Part shown: one piece after another, positions 1-10,296 of the stretch
How the letters are laid out: every line of letters starts with the position of its first letter
Numbering within the stretch: position 1 is the stretch's first letter
Origin: Poa pratensis
Lineage: Eukaryota; Streptophyta; Magnoliopsida; Poales; Poaceae
Length of the DNA: 64,000 nucleotides
Direction of reading: 5' to 3'
Assembly (NCBI GenBank): GCA_947311845.1
Contig: CAMZMU010000059.1
Coordinates: 54,707,461-54,771,460 of the forward strand
Translations under genes and position numbers: made by a program
Notes under the pieces: model-generated
Told to the model about the DNA's origin: nothing
The model's database searches: none
The model's input: the letters and a program-made list of their open reading frames with translations, nothing else

Positions 1-525
1 CTGGGCGCTTCCCTGCTACTTTGGCTAGTAGTTCCATCTCCTTGCGGATAAGATCAGTTTCCTGGTCTTGCAGGTCAATCTGGTTTTGGAGGAGCTTGAT
101 CTGCTTAATCAAGTCCATGTTACGCGCCCGGTCCCTATCCAGGCCTCTCATGTACTGCTCCGTCCTCTTCTGCGCCGCCACCATGGCGGTGTAAGCCGCG
201 TCCGTCAACTCAAGATACGCGACAGAATCCCGAAGGGCCTTGATTGTCTGCTCGCTCCGGGCTGTGTTTTGAGCTTCGAGGGATTCGATGATACGCTCAT
301 CCGTCGAAGTGGATCCAGGGGCGGCGACATTAGAACCACTGTCCCTGTAGGAAGTCCGTCTGAAGACGCATGAATATATCGAAACGGTTGAATATATCGA
401 AAGAGAACGTTGAAATAAATATAAAATAAATGATGAAACAAACACCGGGTTGCTAGGACATCCTCAGATCCTTCCGCGATGCTCCTCTTCTTTGTAGCAG
501 GATATGAGATCGGTGGAGACGACAT
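1..525 (-). CDS. 5' part of a small coiled-coil protein gene, function unknown
   Basis: Two exons can be read on the minus strand: exon 1 from the ATG at 525-523 down to 446, then exon 2 from 359 to the window edge, where the gene is cut off. The 86-bp intron (445-360) starts with GT and ends with CAG, and the phase is kept (ACC CG | A CGG). The protein begins MSSPPISYPATKKRS, has a short Ser/Arg-rich linker, then a charged heptad-like stretch (about residues 50-145) rich in Glu, Gln, Lys, Leu and Asp, ending in this window at LLAKVAGKRP. That stretch looks like a long coiled coil. I recognise no catalytic motif, signal peptide or membrane segment and do not know the family. The ATG at 525 was preferred to one at 603 because a TATA box lies between them. 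It is separate from the WRKY array and divergently oriented to it. Confidence 0.6.
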
Positions 526-580
526 GGTCGGTACCCACGAGGTGGAGAAGAAAAGGATGAGAAGGCGTGCGCCTTGAGAA

Positions 581-586
581 TTTATA
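581..586 (-). promoter_or_regulatory. TATA box of the coiled-coil gene
   Basis: TATAAA reads on the minus strand 56 bases before the ATG at 525. That spacing fits a start of transcription near 550-555 and a short 5' leader. The motif is seen directly; its function is inferred from position. Confidence 0.45.
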
Positions 587-603
587 AAACTGCGAGGCGT
601 CAA

Positions 604-1195
604 CCGTCTCGGCTACCTAACTTCCACAAACATTAATTACCGCTTAAAACCACGGGCCCGCCCCGCCAGTTATCCCACGGCTTTGAAATCGAAGCAGCAA
701 AGGTGAGGAAGAAGGAACAGCCAAGGCGACCCCTGGCGGAGCGTGACTCCTCGGGTCCGTGGGTAATCGAGTACCGCTATCTCACGTGGATCGATGCAGG
801 TGTAGATGTGGTGGCCTAGGTTTTTTTCCTTGATGCTTGAATGTCATTTATCTGCACGAAATTGTTTTTAGTCATCGAATTTACACATGAATATATTTTT
901 TCTTACTGTTAATTATTAGCATCGTGTATGGCATGTCGTCAACGAATTGCTCAGGGGATCGTGGGTCAAGGAGCACCCATAAATCTAGTTACCATAGTAA
1001 TCAAAGCCCTTTCCTTCTCAGTGAAAGAAGGTTCACATAAGATATCTTGAGCCCCATTTCAGGGTGTAACCTGGGCGCTTGATCATCAGGATCTCCTTTG
1101 CCGCTGTCCAAAACATATGGGCATGGACATAATTGATCTGTTGATCTGTTTGTCTGTTCTACCTGGCCGCTCGACACGTATCTGCGATTAATTAA
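604..1195. other. Intergenic stretch without a recognisable gene
   Basis: Nothing coding was found. The segment separates the divergent coiled-coil gene from the WRKY array. At its right end a motif around 1180-1195 (GCGATTAATTAA) resembles the start of the promoter region of copy 5 at 59245-59270, so the outer border of the WRKY repeat unit probably lies here. Confidence 0.4.
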
Positions 1196-1680
1196 ACAAC
1201 TCCGACTTCCAGGGCATATGTAACCCCAGTTTTATTCCCCGCCCTTCCACGGCACCAGCGGGCAGTTTAATCTTTCGGGTTGACATTTGGCGCAAAGTCA
1301 AAATCAAACCAAAACAATACGATAGCTGGCTAGGCCGATACTACTAGCAAGCATCTGGACGCGGCACGTGAAGAATCAGCTAGGCCGATCGGTTTCGTGC
1401 AAAATCATGACGCGATCCTTCATCTTTACACACATCGAGTCGATCCGGGCAGTGGACTGGACCGACCAGTCGCTGACGCTCTTCGTGCGCGCCGCTTGCT
1501 CCGCTTGCTGGCGGCGTTTGACTTTCTACCGGCCGGGCACCCCAATCCCATGCCAAATTAAGTCAACCACCCCATACATGCTCGATCGTCGCACATGCTC
1601 AATTCACCTTTGCCTCTGCCGGCCGGAGTCCAGATGTGCCATCTTCTTGCCAGCCGCGGTGGTGAGCCGATCGATCAATC
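1196..1680 (+). repeat. Truncated WRKY-unit promoter and 5' leader (copy 0)
   Basis: This stretch matches the upstream region of WRKY copy 5 (59270-59775 and 60904-60965) and, in its second half, the promoter of copy 1 that follows it. Shared landmarks are the TTGACATTTGGCGCAAAGTC W-box pair near 1280-1301, GACGCGGCACGTGA near 1360, the CGTTTGACTTTCTACC block near 1515 and AAGTCAACCAC near 1563. The 5'-leader block ending CCGGAGTCCAGATG (about 1624-1637) is followed by unrelated sequence instead of the WRKY coding start. It is therefore the head of an extra array unit whose gene has been deleted, leaving copy 1 with a doubled promoter. Confidence 0.55.
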
Positions 1681-1867
1681 GTTGACGCGATTCGTGCCGG
1701 GCACTAGCTACCTCCGTTGCGGCGTTTGACTTTCTACCAAGCGAGCTTGGCGAGCTATAAAATCTTCAGCCGCAATGGTCCCATGGCAAAGTCAACCACA
1801 GCGCCGTACATGATCCATCGTCATCGTCACACACGCCCACCTGAATTTGTGTCTACCGGAGTCCGTG
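1681..1867 (+). promoter_or_regulatory. Proximal promoter of WRKY copy 1
   Basis: It contains W-box cores TTGAC at 1682-1686 and 1726-1730, a reverse core in AAAGTCAACC near 1785-1790, and a TATA box TATAAAA at 1756-1762. W-boxes are the binding sites of WRKY proteins, so auto- or cross-regulation within the family is plausible. The gene it drives is a pseudogene. Confidence 0.5.
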
Positions 1868-2921
1868 ATGGACGGGTCCACCAGCGATTGGGGTCTCGAG
1901 GCGGTCGTCAGGAGCTGCCTCAGGGGCACGGCCGCTGCCGTCGACGAGGTCCCGAGCTCCGAAGCAGCAGACCCGCCGCGGGTCGACTCTCGCCGGGAAG
2001 CCGTCGTAGGGCATTTGGCGTCGGCGCAACCGGCGTCGTCCACGTCGCCGTTGTACGACATGCTGGAGTACCTGGACTTGCAGCACGAGCAGCTGCCTCG
2101 GGCGCCATTCTCCATCACGCCGTCGTAAGCTCATGAGAGCGGGGTGCTCATCTCCTTTCCGGCCGCCCAACGTCCGGTCAGCCGCTGTCGGAGACGAGGA
2201 AGCAGGTCTGTCGTTCACACAGGCCTAAAAGAAGGTACTGCAAACCATGGTGGTTCAGTTAAGTTGGCAGTGATTTGCTTGCAGGATCAAGCCATGTTAA
2301 CACTACGGTCGTGTTTGATTTCACAGCAAGAGCAAGAAGAACCAGGTGAAGAAGGTGGTGCGCGAGGTGCCGGTGGCCGACGGCGGCGTCTCCGGCCCGG
2401 AAGACCAGTGGGCGTGGCGCAAGTACGGCCAGAAACCCATCAAGGGCTCCCCGTACCCACGGTAATCAGTTAATCTTTCAGATCATATTGGGCGCCCTTG
2501 CCACAACACCTTAACTGACGTGTACTGAAACTGTAACTGCTTGTGAACGCAGAGGTTACTACAAGTGCAGCAGCTGAAGGCGTGCTCGACGCGGAAGCTG
2601 GTGGAGCGCAGCCCCGCCAAGCCCGGCGTGCTCGTCGTCACCTACATCGCCGACCACTGCCACGCCGTGCCCACCCACATAAACGCCCTCGCCGGCACTG
2701 CGCGCAACCCGCCCCATTCGCCGCCCATGTCCGACGATACTACGAAGCGTGAGGAGTACAGCGCGGACGTCTCGTCCTCCGTGGCTGCGGAAACTGGCGC
2801 GGACGGCGAGTCAGAGCTTTGGGCGCCCGTGGAGACGGACGATATGTTCGGCGCCTTCGAGGACGATTTCGACCATTTCTTCGGCGACGGCGACCTTTTT
2901 GGGCGATCGGTTTCCCTCTAA
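1868..2921 (+). pseudogene. WRKY transcription factor copy 1 (group IIe), disabled
   Basis: The layout matches intact copy 2: exon 1 1868-2234, exon 2 2327-2461, exon 3 2553-2921, all with GT/AG introns. The N-terminus [18 protein letters not shown] matches copy 2. A TAA at 2126-2128 (codon 87) replaces the TTA Leu of copy 2. A later 1-bp loss near 2170 and a larger loss before 2220 disturb the rest of exon 1. Exon 2 is intact and encodes [16 protein letters not shown]. In exon 3 one C is missing after AAGTGCAGCAGC, which makes an in-frame TGA at 2575-2577 inside the zinc finger; the rest of exon 3 stays open in the shifted frame down to the shared C-terminus GRSVSL. At best an 86-residue fragment without a DNA-binding domain could be made. 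Confidence 0.88.
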
Positions 2922-3500
2922 TTTGCGAGGGTAATTCAGCGAAGCTTGTTCAATTACTACCTGCATTGCAAAATGTAAGCCTTTTTAGCAAGCTTACAGT
3001 GAGTAGCATATAAGATTAGTAGTTGTCAGTTAATTCTTTTGGGCTGGAGCAGTAAATCTTTGTGTCTTTAGATATCATTGTCTCTGTATTGGGCTATTGG
3101 CCAACATTTCGAGAAGGGAGCTTGTTCTTTGTTGTACATACCAGTCACCTTTTTTCTTATGGCACAAACATATTTTAGATAGAAGGCAAAAATTGTCCTT
3201 TTTCGTAGAAAGCAGTAGTTTCGGCTGAGGGAATACCACAGTTACAGGGTCATTTGAAAAGTGCTGAAAAGGCGAAAACCAAACTCATACATATAGGCCG
3301 TAATTGGTTGTCCACAACAAAATTTGCTAGAGGCTGTTGCGGGAGAGCCACCCATCGAGCTATGTTGTGTCAGTTATTTGGTCACATGCACATAGTTCAG
3401 GCATGCCCAACAGTGCACAGGTATCACACCAAATGTTTCAAAGTGCTTCCTCGCCCGGTATCCTTCTTTAGAGCACACATAAAGGCGCCGAAAAAACTAT
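2922..3500 (+). repeat. 3' flank of WRKY copy 1, part of the tandem unit
   Basis: The sequence aligns with the flank of copy 2 at 6238-6449 and, after the Helitron there, with 11319-11390 and 11949-12120. Shared blocks include GGCCAACATTTCGA, GGCACAAACATAT, TAGATAGAAGGCAAAAATTG and AAAAGTGCTGAAAAGGCGAA. It shows that the duplicated unit reaches at least 500 bp beyond the stop codon, and it gives the uninterrupted empty site for the Helitron at 6450. Confidence 0.7.
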
Positions 3501-4620
3501 GTCCGTGCCCGACTTCTTAGTCAGTTCTTCCTTTCTAACACCAAACCCCTTCGACCGAGCATATGTGTTGTAAAAATCTTAACCTTCTTCTTCGATACTA
3601 AAAGTTTCATTGACCACCATATCATAGTCTTCGTTCTCCTCCATGTCCTCCATGCCGTACACTGCAATTAAGAATCAAAACTAAATTATTACAAATCTGA
3701 TTGTTAAACTAACACATTTTCAATATCACTAACCATGCTTGAACAATGATGTCTTTCAATCTACGCAACATGAAAAAATAAAACTATTCACAAGTTCAGT
3801 TCAACCTGTACATTCAGTTTCTACCTCTGCTATCAACCACTAGGCAGGATTTTTTTTTAAAGTTACATGGGTTTGAAACAATCAGATTTTCTCCTGGTGG
3901 AAATGTGGAATACATAATCAAATTATACACATATCGAGTATTTACTTTCGACGAGGTTTCGCGGATGAGGTCGCCGACGTGCGTCTTAGGTTGGTGCGCG
4001 CCGCCGCGAGAGAAAAGGGGACGTTGCGGCGAGGTAGACGAGCGGGCGACCGCCTAGGTCAAACGTGCCTGGTAAGAAGCGGGTGGCGAGAATGTGCCAG
4101 GGTACATGAATAGGGACGCGGCGGCGAGTTTGGCGACGACATAACCGGCTATGGTGCGGCGAGATCGGCGAGGGCCGACCGACTATGGCGGTGAGCTCGG
4201 AGAGGGTGGGGCTAGTTACGTCCCGGCGGCGGCCAGGAGATGGGTGATGGCAGATTCACGGGAGTGAGATTTTTTTGTTGTTTGACTGAAAGCACCAGAC
4301 CTGTTTGACTCTTTATCTTTCTATGTGAAAAGTCTACATTACCCTCCAGAGATCAACGGCCAGATGGTATGTATACGGTTCCCTCCTCCCTGCAGCGCAC
4401 AACCCGCATCTCGACCGTCTGTTCCCACAATTGAACGGCCAAGATTTTCCATTGAATGGATTGAATATTCAACGCATTCAACAACAAATATCGGCCGTTT
4501 AATCACGAAAACGGACCGGCAGAGATTCGAGTTGTGCGCCTTATGAGTTGAAAAAGCTCGTAACACCTTCGCATGCTGCACGCGCATTAGCTAGGCAGCG
4601 CACGGTTCTTACCCGGCTCC
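3501..4620. other. Spacer between WRKY copies 1 and 2; possible minus-strand gene fragment
   Basis: No complete gene is visible. On the minus strand, a short acidic reading frame at about 3660-3575 (YGMEDMEENEDYDMVVNE, ending in TAA) is preceded by a good acceptor (TTAATTGCAG). A GC-rich block at 3950-4230 could be an upstream exon. Together they look like pieces of a small gene or a captured fragment. I do not recognise the product and the joining of the two parts is a guess. Confidence 0.25.
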
Positions 4621-5167
4621 TCACTCTCTCGGTTGACATTGTCAAAGGTCAAATGATAAATCAGCAGTAATACTAACGACAAATAGAATGCCAGATCCGA
4701 GCGGCATGATTAGTTTATTAGTAGCTCGTTGCAAAGCACAAACTGTCGATGACCGACGAGCGGTGGTATTTGTGCCTTAAACAACTCCGAAGTCCAGGGC
4801 ATAATCCCAGGTTTGATTCCCTACTCTTCTATTGGATGCGCTAGAGAGTTTCTCGGTTGACATTTGGCCCAAAGTCAAAATCAAACAAAAACAATATGTT
4901 GTCCAAGTGATAGCTGACGCGGCACGTGAAACTAGGCCGATCGGTTACGTGTAAAATCAGGATGCGATCAGCGGTGGGCCGATCGATCAATCACTGACGC
5001 TGTTCGTGCCGGGAACTAGCTTGGTTGCTTGCTTGCTAGGTGTTGCGGCGCCGCTGCTGCATTTGACTTTCTACAGAGCGAGAGGCCGAGAGCTATATAT
5101 ACACGCACGCCGCGATCCCTAGCCAAAGTCAACCGCACCTTCATTGGCGTCTCTAGCTGCCAGTCAG
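4621..5167 (+). promoter_or_regulatory. Promoter of WRKY copy 2 with a W-box cluster
   Basis: W-box cores on either strand lie at 4633-4637, 4641-4645, 4648-4652, 4857-4861, 4874-4878, 5063-5067 and 5128-5132. A TATATATA box lies at 5094-5101, 67 bases before the ATG at 5168, putting the transcription start near 5125-5130. The block GACGCGGCACGTGAAACTAGG around 4917-4936 contains a CACGTG G-box and recurs in the other units. Many WRKY genes are controlled through W-boxes by WRKY proteins; that this one is, is inferred. Confidence 0.6.
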
Positions 5168-6237
5168 ATGGACGGCTCCGCCAGCGATTGGGGTCTCGAG
5201 GCGGTGGTCAGGAGCTGCCTCGGCGGCACGGCCGATGTCGGCCCCAGCTCTGAAGCAGCAGAGGCGCCTCTGATGGCCGCTCGTCAGGAAGCCGTCGTCA
5301 CCCGTGTGGCTCCGGTGCGACGGGTGACTTTGGCGGCGTCGGCGTCGTCGTCGCCGTTGTACGACGTGCTGGAGTACTTGGACTTGGAGCGCGAGCAGCT
5401 GCCTCGGGCGCCATTCTCCATCACCCCGTCGTTAGCTCGTGAGCGCGGGGTACTGATCTCTTTCCCGGCCGCCTCGACGTCCGGACAGCCACTGTCGGAC
5501 ACGAGGAAGCAGGGCGGTCGGAGACCGGGTGGCCGCGCTCACGGGCCTAAAAGAAGGTACATATCATGGTGGTTCAGTTATGTTTGCAGTAATTTGCTTG
5601 CAGGATCAAGCCATGTTGACACTAGGTGTTTGATGCAGCAAGAGCAAGAAGAGCCAGGTGAAGAAGGTGGTGCGCGAGGTGCCGGTGGCCGACGGTGGCG
5701 TCTCCGGCCCCGACGACCAGTGGGCGTGGCGCAAGTACGGACAGAAACCCATCAAGGGCTCCCCGTGCCCACGGTATGATTCAGTTAATTTCTCAGATCA
5801 TATTGGGCGCCATTGGCACAACACCACAAGTGTCGTGTACTGAAACTATAACTACTTGTGAATGCAGAGGTTACTACAAGTGCAGCAGCCTGAAGGCTTG
5901 CACGGCGCGGAAGCTGGTGGAGCGCAGCCCCGCCAAGCCCGGCGTGCTCGTCGTCACCTACATCGCCGACCACTGCCACGCCGTGCCCACCCACATAAAC
6001 GCCCTCGCCGGCACAGCACGGAACACGCCCCAGTCGCCCTTGTCCGACAATACTACGAAGCGTGATGAGGAGTACAGCGCCGACGTCCCTTCCTCCGTGG
6101 CCGCGGACACTGGCGCCGACGGCGACTCTGAGCTCTGGGCGCCCGTGAAGATGGACGATATGTTTGGTGCCTTCGACGACGATTTCCACCATTTCTTCAG
6201 CGACGGCGACGTTTTTGGGCGATCGGTTTCGCTCTAA
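5168..6237 (+). CDS. WRKY transcription factor, group IIe (WRKY22/27/29-like), intact copy 2
   Basis: Three exons, 5168-5556, 5639-5773 and 5868-6237, join in phase and encode 297 residues. The introns begin GTACAT and GTATGA and end GCAG. The N-terminal [11 protein letters not shown] resembles the start of the WRKY22/27/29 group. A basic run ([14 protein letters not shown], about residues 127-140) is a likely nuclear signal and leads into the WRKY domain: [16 protein letters not shown] in exon 2, then the zinc finger in exon 3 with spacing C-X5-C-X23-H-X1-H. The second intron splits the Arg codon after the SPCP motif, the usual place in this class. The acidic, Phe-rich C-terminus (about the last 50 residues) could activate transcription. 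The protein should bind TTGAC W-boxes in the nucleus; relatives act in defence and stress signalling. One oddity is Cys where the other copies have Tyr (SPYPR). The ATG is the only one that gives the conserved N-terminus; the next upstream in-frame codon is TTG. Confidence 0.9.
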
Positions 6238-6449
6238 TTTGCGAGACTAATTTAGCGAAGCATGTTCAGTTAGCATATAAGAATAGTAGTTGTCAGTTTA
6301 TTCTTTTGGGCTGGAGCAGTAAATCTTTGTGTCTTTAAGATATCATTTTCTCTGTATTGGCCAACATTTCGAAAAGGTAGCTTGTTCGTTGTTGAAAATA
6401 CTTAACGTTACACTAGTGAGCAGGCACCTTTTTTTATGGCACAAACATA
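6238..6449 (+). repeat. 3' flank of WRKY copy 2 up to the Helitron
   Basis: It aligns with 2922-3175 behind copy 1 and with 15222-15351 behind copy 3 (TTGTCAGTTTATTCTTTTGG, CTCTGTATTGGCCAACAT). The match breaks at ACAAACATA, where the Helitron begins, and resumes at 11319. Confidence 0.65.
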
Positions 6450-7535
6450 TCTTCTCTTCTCTCCTATCTAAAAGAAGAGGTTTGTTCCTTAATCTGCCAT
6501 CAAAAAACCTTTCGTCCAACACCCCCGTACGCATCCATCACATTTTTTTCCCGCACACATCGCATTAATCAGAGACTTAATTAATTACCGGATCCAATTT
6601 GTCAGGAAACAAATCCAATCTTTCCCGTGTTCAATGCAGCCACGAAATCAATCCTCAATCAGCATTAAATCTTGCTAATCTCCCTCTCCCCCATCGCCTC
6701 TACACGTCGAGCTCGATGTCATGGACAGTCCGTCAGCCGCCCTTTGCACGCCCACAAGCAGGAGCTCCACCTCCGCCCTTTGCATCACTCACGCCCACAA
6801 GCAGGAGCTCCACCTCAGCCGCCTCTTCGGCAGCCAGTCCGGCATCATCACCGTATAGTTTGCCCGCCGCTCTTTCTACCACCCCACTTCCGCTTGACCG
6901 CCTAGAAACTCGACAGTCGGCTCCTCCCCGTCCTCCTCCGCGCCGTCAGTCGTCTACCCGGACTCGGCGCAGTCAAGTAAGACCGTACAGGGTGGGGCGG
7001 TAGAGGAAGAGGTCGTGTGGCTCGGAGCGTGCAGTGGCCTACGGAGCGGCCGCTGCGAGCGGCCGTGTCGAGGTAAGGATTCCCGTAACCTGCTCCTATT
7101 CCTATTAGCTACCAGGTTCAGAATTTTGGTGTATCCGGATGGGAATCTCCGAATCTAGGATGGTCCTCATCACCTCATGTGCGTATAATATTTCCCCGTT
7201 CTAATTATTCTAAAAGATCCACTATGCTGTAACTTGTAGATCCAGTATGTAATGTATTTTAGGACATCTTCAGTATCTCCTCTCCTCTCTCCTCCTCTCC
7301 TCTCCTCTCGCCCCCGCGCGGCGGCAGGGGGGAAACCCTAGCGCCGCCGCCGCCGCCGCCCCCCACCGCTCCTCCCTCCTCCCTCCCGCGCTGCCACCAA
7401 GGGCGCAGCCAGGCAAAGCCTGGGCGCTGCCGGCGGCGGGGGGGATCGATTGTCCTCGAGGAGTTTGGGACCGGCGCGGGTTGGTCTTGTTCACCTCGGG
7501 CGTGCACTAGTAGGAAAACGCGATTCTATGGATCC

Positions 7536-7829
7536 CTATTCTGTGGCGCACCATTTAGCCATGCGCCACAAAATAAAAATCTGTGGCGCACCCAAAACTA
7601 GTGCGCCACAGAATTTGCTATTCTGTGGCGCACCTAATCTGGTGCGCCACAGAATATTTCTATTCTGTGGTGCACCTAAACTGGTGCGCCACAGAATTTG
7701 CTATTCTGTGGCGCACCTAAGCTAGTGCGCCACAGAATATTGCTATTCTGTGGCGCACCTAAACTGGTGCGCCACAGAATGCCAACTTTCTGTGGCGCAT
7801 ATGATCTGGTGCGCCACAGAATATCAGAT
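7536..7829 (+). repeat. Left subterminal palindromic repeats of the small CACTA
   Basis: Five to six head-to-head units read TTCTGTGGCGCACC, a few variable bases, then GGTGCGCCACAGAAT. They match the right-hand cluster at 8617-8769. Each unit can form a hairpin. Confidence 0.85.
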
Positions 7830-7849
7830 GATTTCAAAATATCTTGTAG

Positions 7850-8590
7850 ATCTCAGATCTATCTTCTCTCACATCTATCCTCTCACACACACAGCCACAC
7901 GATCTCTCCCTGCCGCACGTCTCTTCTCACGCACGATCTCTCTCTCTCTTTTCTCGCACGTCTCTCTCTCTTCTCTGCTCTTCTCTGCCCCGGCCCTTGG
8001 ATCCCACCGTCGGCGACGCTCAAGACGTGGGGCAGCCACTGCGTGCTGCTGTGCGCGGCCGTCAACCACGCCGGCGACGCCATCGCCCCGCCCGCGCACA
8101 GGCGCTCCTCCCCGCAGCAGCTCGACGAGGTCAGGGATGACCTTCTACTCCGTCTCCGCGAGGTGGCGGCGGCGCCGGGTCCGCCTCGCCCGCCACCGCG
8201 GTGATCCTCGACGCGGCCACGGCCCTCGGGCTCCCCGTCTCGGAGGTCGCCCCCTTCCAACGCGAGGCCGCATCATCGGCACCGCCGCCGCGCACCGCCG
8301 TCCGCGCCTCCGTCCAGGGAACCGCTGTCCGCGCCTCCGTCTAACGCGAGTCCCGCAGCATGGTCGCCCGCCGTGGTAGCGCCTCCATCTTCCGTGGGAG
8401 CGCAGACACCGCCATGGCGGCCTCGCAGGCGCAGATTCGGTGGGCAGTGGTGGTCGTCGGCGCGATTCGGTGGCGCAAACACCGCCATGGCGGCCTCGCA
8501 GGCCTTGGGGCGTGGCGGGAGCGACGGAGAGGCGCGATTTGGTGGGCGGCGGTGGTCGTCAGCGCTCCCGCGGTGGAGGCGCCGTCCGCA
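7850..8590 (+). other. GC-rich cargo inside the small CACTA, possible captured gene fragment
   Basis: After a CT-rich leader (7860-7985), a reading frame in the region 8020-8205 gives KTWGSHCVLLCAAVNHAGD, then AIAPPAHRRSSPQQLDEVRD and LLLRLREVAAA. Base composition and protein-like wording differ sharply from the AT-richer repeats beside it. This is how captured exons look in CACTA elements. I cannot name a source gene, and random GC-rich open frames are an alternative. Confidence 0.3.
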
Positions 8591-10296
8591 TTTTTTTTTA
8601 AATCGAAAAACGCAATTCTGTGGCGCATGGTTCCTGAGTGCGCCACAAAAATTCAGATATTCTGTGGCGCACGGTGGGGTGCGCCACAGAATTGCTTATT
8701 TTGTGGTGACAATTCTGTGGCGCACCCACCATGCGCCACAGAATTTGTTTTTGGTGCGCCACAGAATCGCGTTTTCCTACTAGTGGTGGCGCGGCCGCCG
8801 GGTGCCACGGCGATGTCGAGCCCTGCAGCGACGGCGTGGCGGACGGCGTGGGATCTCCGCCCTCCTGTGCAGATCGGCGGCTCCGGCATCTCAGCCCTTT
8901 GGGGTGGGTGCGGGGTGGATCCAGCGGGCAAGGGCGATCTCGGGTGGCACGGCTCCCTCCGGTGGCGTGCCATGCCTAGCATCCTGCCACTACTCGCGCA
9001 AGATCTAGAGGTGTTGATGATGGCCGGTGAGAGCCGGGCTCCGATGCGGTCGGGGCCGACGATGGCGGCGCCCGCGGGTGTCGTTACCTTGATGTAGGTG
9101 TCGTCGCTGTGATTCTCCCACCTCCCGCCATGATGTTTCGGGGGAAACCCTAGATCTGGTTTACCGGATCGGACGATGGCGGCACTTTCAGTGTCGTTCT
9201 CCCTAATGAGGGAATCGTTCTGAAACACGTGATGCATGGAGGGTCTACTGGTGGAGCGGCGTGCCATTTTCCGCCTCGACAATGGTGACTCGGCAGCATG
9301 GTGCAGTGGGGTCTCAGCGTGGATGCGTGCGAATGGACGAGGGCAGGCCTGAAGATGGGTTCGAGAAAGACGGCGGAAGCGACTTCTGTAGCGCGCGCAT
9401 GCGGTGCGCGTTGAGGGTCTGCTGGACCGGTACTCCGGTTGTAGATGATGCATGTAGGTGGGAGGTCAAGGCATGCGGCTCTGATCATGGCCACCCCCAT
9501 CATAGTTGTAGCGACTTTTTGTTGCCGAACGGCTGACTTCGGTTTAATCAATGTTGTAACTTGTAAGCTTTGTTGAATAATTGCGGATGGCTGTGTGCAT
9601 CATTTTGATGCAGAGGCCGGGGATCCGCACCCCCTTATCTAAAAAAAAAATGTAATGTATTTTATTTCGGCTTCCACTACTATCAAGTATGAGTGCTCAA
9701 ATACTTTATAGTGAGTTTGAAAGATAATTTAGGAGCTTGCTGCGGTACCAGTGTGACATTAAGGAAATCTTCATTAGACAATATGTTTTCTGGCAGCTAA
9801 ATATATATTTGTAAGTAAAGAATATAATGGGAGTACCTGATTAGGTTGCATATCTCCTAATACAGTACATATATCTACCACTTCCTGATCCAATTACATA
9901 AGATCCTAAATGTTCCAGAGTCTTTAACTTGAACAGGAACACCTATAATCCATCTGCAATTGATATTGCAGTGAAGACAATCAAGCGATCTGCCATTTTC
10001 CATCCATCATCCATGTGTTTAGTAGGCAGACTGGTCTCAAAGACAAGTTCTTTTTTGCTTTGCCTGTTAAATTAGAGCTACACATCGAAACGAAAATCAT
10101 TTGTAGCGCTGAAGAAGATGGCAGATGTGGAGCTCTTCCTATCACGTAAGATAATTGCCATCATGTTCTGTTCTGTGCTTGAATTTGTGTAATATCCTGT
10201 GAACTACAAACTTTTGGTCGCTTTTCCATGGCTAGATTTTATTCGGAAATTATGATATGTGCTGAGCCTGAATTGGTTGTGTTTCTGAAAATGCAG

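Larger units (their letters stand above)
7505..8785 (+). mobile_element. Non-autonomous CACTA element, 1,281 bp
   Basis: Terminal inverted repeats of 22 bp begin CACTAGTAGGAAAACGCGAT and are perfectly matched at the other end (8764-8785). The 3-bp target duplication GTG is at 7502-7504 and 8786-8788. It encodes no transposase. Both subterminal regions are packed with palindromic copies of TTCTGTGGCGCACC and GGTGCGCCACAGAA, the expected transposase binding sites. The middle (about 7850-8590) is GC-rich and unlike the ends. Confidence 0.93.
7262..9649 (+). mobile_element. Poly(A) non-LTR retroelement, nested in the Helitron
   Basis: A perfect 15-bp target duplication, ATGTAATGTATTTTA, flanks it at 7247-7261 and 9650-9664, and a poly(A) tail ends at 9650. 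Without the CACTA element inside it the body is about 1.1 kb, GC-rich at its 5' end (CT-rich leader, GGGAAACCCTAG), and ends with TGATGCAGAGGCCGGGGATC followed by A residues, a 3' end style common to grass LINE-type elements. No reverse transcriptase is encoded, so it is an internally deleted or SINE-like derivative moved in trans. Confidence 0.8.

Noticed and set aside
7536..7829. CRISPR-like array
   Set aside because: Repeats are palindromic with tiny variable centres and lie just inside CACTA ends in a plant genome; they are subterminal repeats.
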